A stretch of 64,000 bases of DNA from Ovis canadensis (taxonomy: Eukaryota; Chordata; Mammalia; Artiodactyla; Bovidae), in assembly GCF_042477335.2 (NCBI RefSeq), contig NC_091255.1:27258501-27322500 (forward strand), given 5' to 3'. Shown piece after piece: positions 47,360 through 58,770 of this stretch (positions within the stretch are counted from its first letter, which is position 1; every line of letters starts with the position of its first letter). The notes under the pieces were generated by a model. The model was not told the origin of the DNA. It did not search any database and saw only the letters and a program-made list of their open reading frames with translations. The position numbers and the translations under genes were made by a program.

Positions 47360-47755
47360 CGTGGTGGTTAAGAGGTACCCATCAATTAGAGCTACAGAGT
47401 CTTGGTTTTCAATATAGAATCTGGCCTCAGTTTCCTCATCTTTAAGACAGGGACAATGGGGACTTCCCTGCTGGTCCAGTAGCTAAGACTCTTCACTCCC
47501 AAAGCAGGGGACCTGGTTCAATCCCAGGCCAGGGAACTAGAGATCACATGCTGCCACTAAGAGCTTGCATACCACAACTAAAAGGTTCTGCATGCCACAA
47601 CGAAGACTGAAGATCTGTGTGCAGCAACTAAGACCCTGTGAAGTCAAATGAATAAAATAAATATTAAAATAAATAAATAAATAAAAATAAAAGAGGGATA
47701 ATGATAGTACCTACCTCATAGGGTTATTGATTCCTTGATAAGGAATCAACCAGTT
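47360..47755 (+). repeat. MIR SINE split by a CHR-type SINE
   Basis: 'ctggcctcagtttcctcatc' before 47460 and 'gataatgatagtacctacctcatagggttattg' after 47695 are consecutive parts of MIR. Confidence 0.78.
47460..47695 (+). mobile_element. CHR-type SINE nested in MIR
   Basis: 'ggacttccctgctggtccagtagc' to a long aaataaataaata tail. Confidence 0.9.
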
Positions 47756-47805
47756 ACTCACTGTAAAGCACTTAGAGTGGTATTTGGTAATAAGGTAAAC
47801 ACTCT

Positions 47806-47968
47806 ATTGCTGCTGTTGTTATTGTTCAGTTACTAAGTTGTGTCCAATTCTTTGCAACCCCATGGACTGCAGCATGCCAGGGTTCCCTGTCCTTCACTAT
47901 CTCCTGGAGCTTACTCAAACTCATATCTTTTGAGTCAGTGATGCCGTCCAACCATCACCCATCATTTG
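47806..47968 (-). mobile_element. BovB 3' fragment
   Basis: 'gctgctgttgttattgttcag' to 'gatgccgtccaaccatc', reverse orientation. Confidence 0.82.
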
Positions 47969-48194
47969 GCCAAAAGCAACATGCCTGGACCATGGCTGTC
48001 AAACAACTAGATGAATGGGAAGAGTCTTTGAAAATTGGTTTGTGGATTCTGAGTAAGTGGAATTGTACAGAGCAGCTGTATATGAAGTTGAGATAAGTGG
48101 ACTTACCTGGATGGCTGTGTTGCTAGAGATCTCCTATCCTCCAGGATACCCACCCTCAGACTAGGGCACCTCGCTCTCTCCTCCCAGGTAAAAA

Positions 48195-48360
48195 ACAGCA
48201 ATATAGGGGAAGGGTTTGGAGTCAGACTGTCTGGTCTGGGTTATATCCTGATCAGAAACAAACTGGGTGACCTAAGCTAAGCATGGAACCTCTCTGAGAC
48301 TCAGTGTTCTCATCCATAAAATGGAGTTGATTATATTAATAATACCTACTTCATAGCGCC
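48195..48360 (+). repeat. MIR SINE
   Basis: 'ggagtcagactgtctggtctggg' through 'gaacctctctgagactcag' to 'ataatacctacttcatagc'. Confidence 0.78.
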
Positions 48361-48465
48361 TTTTTTTTTTTTTGGATATGCCACGTGGCTTGCAGGATCT
48401 AAGTTCCCTGGCTTCAGCCGTGAAAGCATCGAGTTCTAACCACTGGACCACCAGGGAGTTCCCTG
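48361..48465 (-). mobile_element. CHR-type SINE, 3' half missing
   Basis: T-run, 'atgccacgtggcttgcagg', then 'ctggaccaccagggagttcc'. Confidence 0.85.
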
Positions 48466-48994
48466 GTTTTGTTTTCAATTTTGTTTCTTCAAGGTTCATT
48501 GGACCTATAGCACATTGCCTGGTATGTATTGTGTGATTAAAACATGTTATCCATTATTATTTGGCCAAAACTCCTGAAACAAGCTTCATTCTTATCAGGT
48601 TTATTTAAATATCATCAGCTTTTTGGTTAGTTATGGCTTATAAAAGCAAAATATAAAAATAGTATTATCTTTTCAGGCTGAGAAGAACGTTTTCAAACTT
48701 AAAAAAATAAAAATCAGTGAAGCCTTGTTTTCAAACCAATTTCTGTTAGAAGCCTGATGTGTAAAACCGATGAAAGCTGCTCTGGGGGGTGGAGCCTAGA
48801 CAGCTGGCCTCATCCTTCTTTCTCAGCTGACATTTCTGACACCCTGGGGAGCCCTGGACTCCTGGAATAAGAACATCCCCCATATTCCTGCATTTTTTCT
48901 AGTGTCTTCTTATTTTACAGTCTCAAGTTCACTAGGGGAAAGTGGCTCATTCAAGATCTCCCCAACTCAGTGGGGGATTAGGAGGTACAAACTA

Positions 48995-49112
48995 CTGGAT
49001 GTAAGACAGGCTACAAGGATGTGTTAAACAACATGGAGAATATAGCCAATATCTTGTGATAACTGTAAATGGAGTAAATATTTAAACTGTATTAAAAAAT
49101 AAAAATTAAATT
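48995..49112 (+). mobile_element. L1 3' UTR fragment
   Basis: 'ggatgtaagacaggctac', 'aatatcttgtgataactg' and an A-rich end. Confidence 0.6.
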
Positions 49113-49262
49113 GGGACTTCCCTGGCAGTCCAGTGGTTAAGACTTCATGCTTCCATGCCCCAAACCAGGGGCACATGTTTGATCCTGATCAGGGAACTAA
49201 GATCCCACATGCCACATGGTGAGGCCAGAATAGTTAATTAATTAATTAAAATTTTAAAAAGA
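49113..49262 (+). mobile_element. CHR-type SINE
   Basis: 'gggacttccctggcagtccagtgg' to 'cacatggtgaggccag' with a taat-rich tail, placed at the L1 A-tail. Confidence 0.86.
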
Positions 49263-49723
49263 TCCCCCCAGCTGGAAAATAACAGAGTAGGTACCTGAAT
49301 CCAGTCAATATTTCCTTTGATAGTTTCTCACACTTCCATCATCTGAGCAATTCTTGGTTTTGCTGACTAAAGTAGCATTTGATTGGTTTATTTGACAATT
49401 ACTTGCTTCATAATGTAGTTCCTTGCTGTGATTCCTGCCTTTTTAAAATTCTTTACTGTTATAAGCAATCATATCCATGAATCTGACATTGGATGCTATA
49501 TATTTTCTTAGTTTACATTTAAACTAAAAAGTGTAAAAATATAGAAGTACTTTTCCGTACACCATTTAAAGCTTAAGTATGTACACCCCACAGACCCTCC
49601 CAGTGATTTCCGTAGTACATTTTGAAAAATACTGCTCTGTGTGCAAAAAAGAAAATACCTTAGCTTTAAGGAAGCCAGTTCAGGGGAGGACCCATATCTT
49701 TACCAGTAACCAGGAGGTTCAGG

Positions 49724-49933
49724 CCTCTCAGATGGCGTTAAGTGGTGAAGAACCCACCTTCCAATGCAGGAGACTCAAGAGACACAGGTTCAATCCCTGG
49801 GTTGGGAAGATCCCTGGAGAAGGAAATGACAACCCACTCCAGTATTCTTGCCTGGGAAATTCCATGGACAGAGGAACCTGGCTGGCTAGAGTCCACGGGA
49901 TCACTAAGAGTTAGATGTGACTTAGCATTCACA
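49724..49933 (+). mobile_element. Bov-tA SINE with target-site duplication
   Basis: 'cctctcagatggcgttaagtgg' to 'gatgtgacttagcattc'. caggaggtYcagg flanks it at 49711-49723 and 49934-49946. Confidence 0.92.
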
Positions 49934-50679
49934 CAGGAGGTCCAGGGATTTTCTGGGCCCTGTTCCCTGTGGAATTCAATTCAATAGGATGACACAAGTT
50001 TAGAATGAGTTTAAAGGATGATTCCAGTGGAGCTGGTTTGGGTCTTAGTTTTTTGTTTTGCTTTGTATTAACAGAAACAAGATGTGGGAAGTCACTGAAC
50101 CACAAGCTCTTTGGAAACTGTCTCCCGTTCTGTAATTAAATGGGTTCTAAGCACTATGAAATGTTTGGATTTATAACTTTTAAGAACTTTTCTGTATGCC
50201 TTTACTGTGTACACTTTACAACTTCCGAAAGTTGCCTTTGTAATCACAAGAAGATGTTGCAGGGCCTCATACAGTGAGGAAATAATTCACACCTTGGAAT
50301 GCGAATTGCGCTTGCTCTTCAACCCAGAGGCTCAAAAGGCAACAGGACCCATGTGCAATGGTATACACCCTGTCTTGTCTGGCTGAATCTGGCTTTCGAA
50401 ATGAAGAGAAGAAAATAATTTAAGTTTTGCCTAAAAATAGTCTTTTTAAGGGTTCCCCCTCCTTCAAATAATGCACCCACTATAGGCTGTGCTAGATATA
50501 GAAATGTAATGCTTTTTCCATTCTCTTCAAAGGTCAGTTTGTTAGTTTACCTTTTCCACTTGGTGCAACTCCTATTATTGGCTTGTCACCTTAGATCTGA
50601 CACAAAGGTGATGTAAACCAGAACCAGTCAGATGCACTCCTCGCTTAGATTCCACATACAGAAGATCAAATATTTGGGA

Positions 50680-50845
50680 TCTCCCTGGGGTCCAGGGGCT
50701 AAGATTCTGTGCCCCCAATGCAGGGGTCCCTGATCAGGGAACTATATCCCACAAACCCTGCATGCCACAACGAAGACTGAAGGTCTCATGTGCAGCTACT
50801 AAGACCCAGCACAGCCGAGTAAATAGATTAATTATTTAAAAAATA
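50680..50845 (+). mobile_element. CHR-type SINE
   Basis: 'gggatctccctggggtccagg', 'caatgcaggggtccc', tail near 50820-50845. Confidence 0.84.
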
Positions 50846-51004
50846 CCTAATATACTTTTTCCATTTACACAAGTATCAGAGTCCCAGTGTTTGCAAAAGA
50901 CTTCTAGAAATTTGGGAAACACAGATTAGCTAGTAAAGCTGGCCTTTACAAATGAACTTTAAAAAATCAATATAAATATATGTATAAAGCATCATCAGTA
51001 CACT

Positions 51005-51240
51005 AGCTGAAAGCACAGACCTTCATTTTAGACAAACCTGAGTTTGAATCCTGACTCTACTGACTGAAACTTGGAGTCAGTTCATAAACTTGCTGTGCTT
51101 CAGTGTCTTCACTTATGAGGCAAGGGTACAAAGAGTACTGACTTCATAGATTTTCTTTGAGGATTAAATGAGATAATGCACAGAAAATATTTAGAAGAGG
51201 GCTGGACACACCGAAAGCATTCCAAAATATGCTAGCTATT
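51005..51240 (+). repeat. MIR SINE
   Basis: 'gagtttgaatcctgactctac', 'cagtgtcttcacttatgagg' and 'gaggattaaatgagataatgc'; nearly complete. Confidence 0.85.
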
Positions 51241-51552
51241 ATTTTTGTTGTGATCCTCATAATTACTACCATTCTGCCACACAAATTATTAATACCTGAA
51301 GTAGGTGTGGTCGTTGTGACAGATTTAATGGACTGGCTCCCACAACATCCACTCCGACCCTTTCTAAAACCCCCAGCACCTGAATTCCTTTGTAACTAAG
51401 GTTTTACATAGGACCCAGGTTCTGCTGAGTCTGTGCAAGTGTGCCCCATAAAGGTGACAGTGACTCAAATGAAGTGACAGTTTCATGTGGGTGGATCCGT
51501 TTTCTTTTGAGAATGACAGTGGAGAAGCTTTGGTAAAAGTTCTAGTGTCCAG

Positions 51553-51742
51553 AACTCCCCGGGCAGTCCAGTGGTTATGTTGTGATTTTAAAACAAGAGC
51601 AGAAATAGATGAGAAACCTGGTAAAACTGAAACCACACTTCACCCAGGACTCTGCCCCTCACACACTTCCACTGCAGAGAGTGTCCCATCCCTGATTCAG
51701 CAGGGTTCCATGCAGCCTGATGCAGCTAAAACAAAAAAAGAT
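51553..51742 (+). mobile_element. CHR-type SINE disrupted by an inverted local copy
   Basis: SINE head 'ccgggcagtccagtggtta' (to 51577), then about 75-85 bp of foreign sequence, then normal SINE from 'gactctgcccctc' to 'gcagctaaaacaaaaaaag'. The whole is flanked by tcYagtgtccag at 51541-51552 and 51743-51754 (written tctagtgtccag and tccagtgtccag). The foreign part is the reverse complement of 52387-52472. Confidence 0.85.
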
Positions 51743-52386
51743 TCCAGTGTCCAGTGCCTAGAGTCATAGGTGTTGAGTGGTAAGCAGCCTCAATGGTGTC
51801 TCCATGAGAACAGTGCCGTTTATGGTTGGGCATTTCTCCAGAGACTGTTCTGGCTGTGTGGTATGTCAGCCTGTTTTCCTGGCACTGATGAAAATCCTCT
51901 AGCCTACCTAGTAGCCTGTTCTGATCTTGTTCTGTTAAAACTAGCTGGAGTGAATTCTGTTGCCTGCAACTAAGGACACAGTGATTATCAAGCGATGAAT
52001 ACATAATTATCAGAACAAAACTAATCACCACAGTCAAAACGTTTTCTTTACTAAGTATATTCCGTTTCCTAAAGGGATCAAGATCAGAATGTATAAAAAC
52101 CTTCAAAATGCATTCACCCTAAAAGATACCACATGAATGGAAACTTGTTTTGTTGTTGTTTTTAAGGCTTAATTTTCTTCAGCAGCAGAAAGGGGATCCC
52201 AGAAAGTCAGTTAGTGTGTATATGTACTTGGCTCAGTGTGTTGTATACAGTTATTAACATCCTACCCTCTAGAATGGCACCCAGGAGTGTGCTCAATTAT
52301 AATGATAAGAATGCCTTGAAAGACACTAACAAGGGCACTGAGACCCATCTCCAGACAGATTTTGAATTGACAAAAAATGACAGTGC

Positions 52387-52472
52387 GATGGGTAGAGTCC
52401 TGGGTGAAGTGTGGTTTCAGTTTTACCAGGGTTCTCATCTGTTTTTGTTCTTGTTTTAAAATCATAACATAA
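52387..52472 (-). repeat. inverted partner of 51575-51660 (86 bp, 7 mismatches)
   Basis: Its reverse complement aligns without gaps to 51575-51660 with 79 of 86 bases equal (about 92%). The match ends at both edges. It is apparently the source of the segment inside the SINE. Confidence 0.9.
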
Positions 52473-52744
52473 AATTCTTTCCTCCTGCAAACACTGCTCT
52501 TAAAGGCATCTTCTCTGAGTGAGACAGAGACCATCCTTGACAATTCGCTTGTCATTTAATACCTGATTTCCCATTTTCCCCCTTTACATCCTCCTGGCAA
52601 AGTAAAGTGATCACTTTAGTGCAGATCAGGGAACTTCCCACAATCCTGAACCAATAGGTGGAACTGTCAAGTGCTTAAGTTACTTCTGTCTTTCTCCAAA
52701 AACATTCATAAAAATGCTGGATGGACTCCTGGCTTAGTCGGTCA

Positions 52745-53150
52745 GATGGTATATTTGTTTCCTAGCGCTGCTGTAATAGTTGTCACAAATTTAGTGACTT
52801 AAAGCCACACAGATGTATTATCCTTCCAGTTCTAGACATCAGAAGTCTGAAATCAGTTTTACCGGGATTTAGCCAAGCGTCCACAGGATTTGTTCCTTCT
52901 GGAAATTTCAGGGGAGAATCTGTTTCCTTGCTTTTTTCAGGTTGCCTGCATTCCTTGCCTCCTGGCCCTTTCCTCACATCACTTCAATCTCTTGTTTTCA
53001 TGGCTGCAACCCCTACTACTGACTCTGACCCTCCTGCTTTCTTCTTATGGGGATTTTAGGATTACACTGAGCCCAGTTGGATAATCCAGGACAGTTTGTT
53101 CATCTCAAAATCTTTAACATCCCTTTAAAGTATTTTTGACATCCCTTTTG
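52745..53150 (-). mobile_element. MLT1-type (ERVL-MaLR) LTR, antisense
   Basis: Reverse-orientation landmarks: 'tttgtttcctagcgctgctg', 'cacaaatttagtgacttaaag', 'aggggagaatctgtttccttg' and 'gagcccagttggataatccagg'. Confidence 0.78.
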
Positions 53151-55331
53151 CCCTATATGGTAACATTCACACATTCTGGGGATTGGGATATGGACATGGG
53201 GTGGAGGTCAAGAACCAGAGTTCTAATCATGTTTTCTCAGTCAGTGGGGGCTTATTATAAGGTTACATGGAGAGATTAGAGAATAGGAAATAAAACCAAC
53301 TGGCATTTGAGATACAACACAGATACCTGATTATATTTCTGGCCTCTCAGCAACAGATCTTTTGCTTGTGACTCTAGACTTCACTGATATCATGACTGTC
53401 TCTACTTCCTCTATTTCTTACTAATTATCTCAGCATCTCTTACAGTCAGATTTAACCAGACACCATCCTTCAGAAAGTCCTCCTTTTCTGTCATGCTCTT
53501 GTATCAGGACATCTCATTGGCTGCTATCTAGCCTACAAAGGACAACTTTTGAGTCACGTGCCAATCCTTAGCCAATCCTTGGCTTTGGCCAAGGAAGCAT
53601 GACCACAGGACCCAAAACATAGCCCCCAGTGCATAGGAACCACAAACATTTTTCTCTGAAAGGGACTGAGAGGTGGCAAGCATTCAGAGATTGTCAGACT
53701 CCTCTCCAAACAATCAGTGTCATAGACTTTTCTCTAAACAAAACAACAATCAATGACCTCAGAGTTTGGGCAGTAATTTTTTACCACCTGATTTTAAAAG
53801 CTGGTACATTTATAAGTGCCTGTTACAAATGAGTTTTAGTTACCATTTACAAAGTATTCTTAAGAGGAAAAAAAAATTGTAAAATGTCCAAAAATGAATA
53901 AAGAAGAAGTTCTCCAGGAAGTTATGACATCATAATAGCTTGTAGTCTAATCACTGGCAAAGATATGCACATCATTAAAAAATGTCTTCAAGGTCAAAGG
54001 CCTTTATGATACTTCAGATTACATAAAGCAACACACTGAAATTCCCAGATCTTGGTCATCCAAGAAAAGTAAACCTGACAGCTTCCAGGACACTGAGTTT
54101 AATTCATTTGATAAACATTCACTGTCTTTCATAGAGAGATGAGATCTAGGAAAGGGGGGAAGTCATATGCAGCGTAGCACAGACACAAACTGACTTCTCT
54201 TTCATAGGAACCAAAGAGAGTGTTACACGCTCGGATTATGTCAGATAATCATAGGCTCAGCCACTGGATTAGTCATATCATGAATTTCATAATCACTATG
54301 TAATTGACACAGACCTTTAAACAGTCCTTTCTTCCTGGAAGCCAGTTTATTGCTGGAATTAAATGAACTGTCACTCTGGGGAAAATGGAGCCTACTTTTC
54401 ACTTGGCTCACCTTGGCTGTGAGTAAGAAAGAGCTTTCCAGGAGTGCGTGTTCTTCCTCTCCAAGTTGTCCAAGTGGAAACAAGTAGATTGTCCTTAAGG
54501 ATGTAAAGATTCTCTAAGCGGGAGCCTGGAGCAAAGGTAAAGGAGAAAGTGTTTAATGCCCAGACTGTTAGAAGTAATGGACTATGCTGTGTGCGTTTCC
54601 ACTGCATCAATACCAGCACGTAATTAAACCTCCATGCAGCCCGGGCACACCCATTCTAGCCTGGACTCTTAGAAGAAGAATGACTCAAGTCAAATGCCTT
54701 GGCCACTTGCCAGTCATTTGACCTTTGGCAAATGGGACTGACCAGGGTGCTTGTTCAAACAGGACTGTTGTCATGATTAGAAAGAGGTAAAATAAGATGG
54801 AAGCAGGCAAAACGCAGTTCACTGTCTGAATAGACGCCTCCACAGACCTCACTCTTGTTATCTATCATCCGCTCTCACCACCTCAGACCTCGAAATCCTG
54901 TCTAGAGTAATGTCACACTCCTCAAATCACCAAACGCTTTCTCTCTTCTTTGATGCTTGGTCATTCTAGGCTCTCCAGCAGCCCACACACTCTTTCCAAC
55001 ACCTGAATGTAGTCTGGGTGCTACCTGAGAGCGCTCCATTCAGCTTTTGATGATTTCTTCTCCTCCTCTACGTTCTAAGAAACTGTCTGCTATTTAAGAT
55101 CCTCCTCTCTTTCTTCCCCTCCAGTTCTTCATTCCTGGTCTTCTCTTTCCCTAACCTTGTCCCTCCAGAGGCCAAAGTCTACCGTGGATAGGAAATTTCC
55201 CGTCAGGTTTAGAACATGTGAACTGTGGTCAGGTTAGAAGAAGAAAAAGGGGAAGGAATCATGCCTGTTGCTTTATTTTTTTCCACATAAATTCAGCTCT
55301 TCATAAATTACTCCCTATCTTTATGCAGCTT
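53151..55331. other. upstream sequence, nothing recognised
   Basis: About 2.2 kb without ruminant SINEs or BovB. Short open frames lack features. No exon-like or RNA-gene structure seen. Confidence 0.4.
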
Positions 55332-55340
55332 CTCAACCTT

Positions 55341-55476
55341 CTTCTTCTTCTTTTTTTTTTTTTTTTTTGTTTTGTTTTTTTGTGTGGCTATTCCACACAG
55401 CTTGCAGGGTCTTAGTTCCCCAACCAGGGACTGAATCCAGACCCCAGCAGTGAAAGCACTGAATCCTAACCACTAG
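55341..55476 (-). mobile_element. CHR-type SINE part of a CHR-BovB composite
   Basis: Starts with a T-run (reversed A-tail, 55350-55380), then 'gtggctattccacacagc' and stops at 'cctaaccactag' just short of the tRNA-like head, where BovB 3' end sequence follows without a gap. Confidence 0.85.
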
Positions 55477-55810
55477 CTGCTGTTCGGTTGCCAAGTCCTG
55501 TCTGACTCTGTGATCCCACGAACTGCAGCATGCCGCACTTCCCTGTTCTTCACTATCTCCTGGAGTTGGCTCAAACTCATGTCCATTGAGTTGGTGATGT
55601 TTCATCCAAGCAGCTCGTTCTCTGTTGCCCCCTTCTCCTCCTGTCCTCAATCTTTCCCAGCTGCAGGGTCTTTTCTAGTGAGTCAGCTCTTTGCATCAGG
55701 TGGCCAAAGTGTTAGAGCTTCAGCTTCAGCATCAGTCCTTCCAATGAATATTGAGGGTTGATTGCCTCTAGGATTGACTGGTTTGATCTCCTTGCTGTCC
55801 AAAGGACTTC
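55477..55810 (-). mobile_element. BovB part of a CHR-BovB composite
   Basis: From the BovB 3' terminus ('ctgctgttcggttgccaag') to 'ctccttgctgtccaaagg', 5'-truncated. There is no separate target-site duplication around the BovB part. The pair together is flanked by ctcaacctt (55332-55340 and 55812-55820). Confidence 0.82.
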
Positions 55811-56241
55811 CCTCAACCTTTTCTTAATCCCCTTCGATTTATTGACAAATATTGGGTATGATCAAGAGCAGGTTTTGCAGTCACACTGCATTTCCTGGCC
55901 TCCATGGCAGTCAAATTAGGGCCAGATGACAGGGTTCTAGCCAGTTGGATGAGGGTAGATGTGTTGTATGTGACTTATATACTTGGCCCCCAAACATCTT
56001 ACACAATCTTCCACATTCTTTTTCGTCACCAGTTGGGTCGTTGGATGGAAAAGTTCTAAGGAAGAATTTCCAGGAGGCCCTGGGGAGCTATGGGGCTCCA
56101 AGATAGAAGGGGCCTGGATCCTTGAGTCACTACTTGGAAGAGATTGCCCAGGAGAGCTGCCCAACTCACTGTGAGGTGAGGGGGAAATAAATCTTTGTTG
56201 CACTAAACCACAGAGTTTTGGAGTTCTGTGCTATAGCAGCT

Positions 56242-56451
56242 GGTGGGTTTTTGTTTTTGTTTTTGGTTTTCCAATATTTGTTATTTATTTATTTGGCTGC
56301 GCTTGGTCTTAACTAGCACACAGGATCTTTGATCTTCATTGCAGCCTGCAGACTCTTAGTTTGGACCTGTGGGATCTGGTTCCCTGACCAGGGAATTGCC
56401 TGCTGCATTGGGAACACAGAGTCTTTGCTGCTGGACCACCAGGGAAGTCTT
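56242..56451 (-). mobile_element. CHR-type SINE with target-site duplication
   Basis: 'ttatttatttggctgcgc' to 'ctggaccaccagggaag'. tagcagct flanks it at 56234-56241 and 56452-56459. Confidence 0.93.
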
Positions 56452-56639
56452 TAGCAGCTAGTGTTAATTAACCTTATTAATACATTTAAAAAGTTTCTGC
56501 AACATAAAAAGGGCTTAACAATTGTTAGTTTTTATTAACATTATCAATCAGCTCATAATTATTGACGATTACACGTAGTTTCTCACGTGTTTTCCACAAC
56601 TCCTCAGGAGGTAGATACCCAGGCCTTGCTCCCTCCCAT

Positions 56640-57010
56640 TGTAGGACCTTCATCTATGTTCTTCTTTCTGCCTAACCTACTCCTTCCTCCCTTCTTCCCT
56701 TTGGCCACTACTAATCCTTAAGATCATAGCTCAAGAGGAATTTTACCCATGAAAACCTTCCTCAACCATCTAGGCTTGCTCAGTGCCCCTTATCACATGA
56801 CCTTGTAGGTCCCTACATTTTTCCTACAGAGTACTTATCACAATTTGCCATTGCATGAATATTGATTTAATTATTTGCTAAATATCTCCCTTCCCCACCA
56901 CAGAGTAAGCATCAAGAGAGTGGGGGCCATCCTCTTTGATTCACTGTTGCATTCCCTTTGTGCCTTGCCCAGTGGCTGGCATATTGAACACGCTCAAAAA
57001 TTATCTGGGT
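56640..57010 (+). repeat. L2 LINE 3' region
   Basis: 'cagagtacttatcacaatttgcc', 'cccaccacagagtaagcatc' and 'gcccagtggctggcatattgaac' fit the L2 3' end. Confidence 0.65.
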
Positions 57011-57679
57011 TGTGCATGTCTCGGCCCAGGGTAGGTCTCACAGGCTGTCTGCTCCATAGTGGGGTCAAATGTCTGTGGAGGATTGAGCTGTCATCTCTGC
57101 AAGTTTAGAAACTTTTTTTTCATTTTTCATGGAAGCCCAGAAATCTGGGAAATGATTCACAATAACCACACTTACAGGATATCTACTTCCTGGCCTTAAA
57201 GTCCCTGGGAAAATAAACTACTTAATATTCAGAAATGTATTTGAAAGAGGATGGTTTTGAGAGGAATTTGTTTCTTCTAGGCTGGAGAATTAACCTGGCT
57301 GTCTTAAAGAGTGCGTGTTTCTTTTCCAAATATACGCACTTTGATTAGACTCCACTGAAGCCATGCTTACTGAAGGCCATAGCACATCATAGGAGCTCAA
57401 TAAAGACCTGAACAACTATCTGTGAATCTTACTATTAATAGTTAAATGACTGACGACTGTACTTACACTCATTTTCTGGACCCATGCGATAATTACCTTT
57501 TGTTGTGATACTATCTGTCCCTGTATCTGCACCATGGAAATTTGGGAAGAACTGGTGACCAGGAGCCAGACTCAAGACTACAGATTTCTTGAAGTTAAGA
57601 ATCATCATCTTCCTCACCCCTACCCCACACCAAAAAAAATGATTAACATGATGGCCAACATTTACCATGTACTTTTCCA
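57011..57679. other. upstream sequence, nothing recognised
   Basis: No named repeat or gene. Confidence 0.4.
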
Positions 57680-57850
57680 CAGGAGGCACTTTACCACTGT
57701 TGTTTAACCCTCATAACAACCTTGTGAGCAACAGCCTCATTTTCTAGATGAAGAAATGATGCCCAAACCAGATAAGGAGCATATGGAAGATGACCTGACT
57801 AATAAGCAGCAGATCCAAGATGAGAACTCAGGCCTATGTCACTAGAGTCT
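57680..57850 (+). repeat. MIR SINE
   Basis: 'aaccctcataacaaccttgtgag' and 'cattttctagatgaagaaatg'. Confidence 0.75.
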
Positions 57851-57933
57851 GTTCTCCTTCACCAAGTTCAGCACTTTCCAGCCTGTAGTTGTTATGATAT
57901 CCCTGCAACAGTTGAAATGGACTTATGTGTAAG

Positions 57934-58115
57934 GGACTTCCCTGATGGTCCAGCGGCTAAGACTCTGCACTCCCAATAGAGGGGCTCAGGATCAATCCCT
58001 GGTCAGGAAACTAGATCCCTCATGTTGCAACAAAGATGGACGATCCTGCATGGCCCAACTAAGATCCAACACAGCCAAAAAATAAAAATATTTTTAAAAA
58101 ACAGAATAAAAAAAA
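57934..58115 (+). mobile_element. CHR-type SINE
   Basis: 'gggacttccctgatggtccagcgg' to 'caacacagccaaaaaataaaa'. Confidence 0.9.
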
Positions 58116-58649
58116 AAACAGGTATGTACAGTCAGATCTGGGTTGCCAGGAGCAGAAAACAACTCTGGTTATTGTAAAGAGAAAAGCGATTACAAGGCTA
58201 CCAAGAATTTACCAGAAGCTGGAGAACTAGACAAAATCTGAGGTAGGGATGGAGCCTAAGGAGCAGAATATTGGATACTCATCTTTTAGCAGGAAAATCC
58301 AACCGGAATGCCTTAGACCAATCCTCCAAATGCACAGGGATCCTAACTTTCCATTCATCTTTGCTCCATTTATTCACAATTTAAAGTTTAGGTCATTTGC
58401 CCTTGTTCTAACTAAGAGCAAGCAGGGGAAAAGATTAATCTCTAGACCCTTCTACTTCCCTAGTGGGATGTAAGGCTTACTTTGACTCATGCAGTGGGAA
58501 GTTCCCCCAAATAGAGGGAGAGCTTTATAGTAGGCAGTCACGAACATTGGCAAATGTCCTCTACACCACAGGTGAATTAACTCATATCCACTGCAATGAC
58601 TGAATCACAACTTATGTTATATTTTAGTCCTCCTTGCTGATAACGATTT

Positions 58650-58770
58650 TTTTCTTTTTTCTTTTTTTGCCTGAACCGTTCAGGATCTTAGCATCTCAAT
58701 CAGGGATTGAACATGTGCCCCCAGCAGTGGAAGCTCCAAGCCTTAACTACTGGACCACCAGGGAAGTATA
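58650..58770 (-). mobile_element. CHR-type SINE, shortened
   Basis: T-rich run, 'caggatcttagcatctcaatc', then 'ctggaccaccagggaag'. Confidence 0.86.

Noticed and set aside
51726-52106. 126-residue minus-strand open frame
   Set aside because: Overlaps the SINE tail and its flanking duplication; the protein shows no family features.
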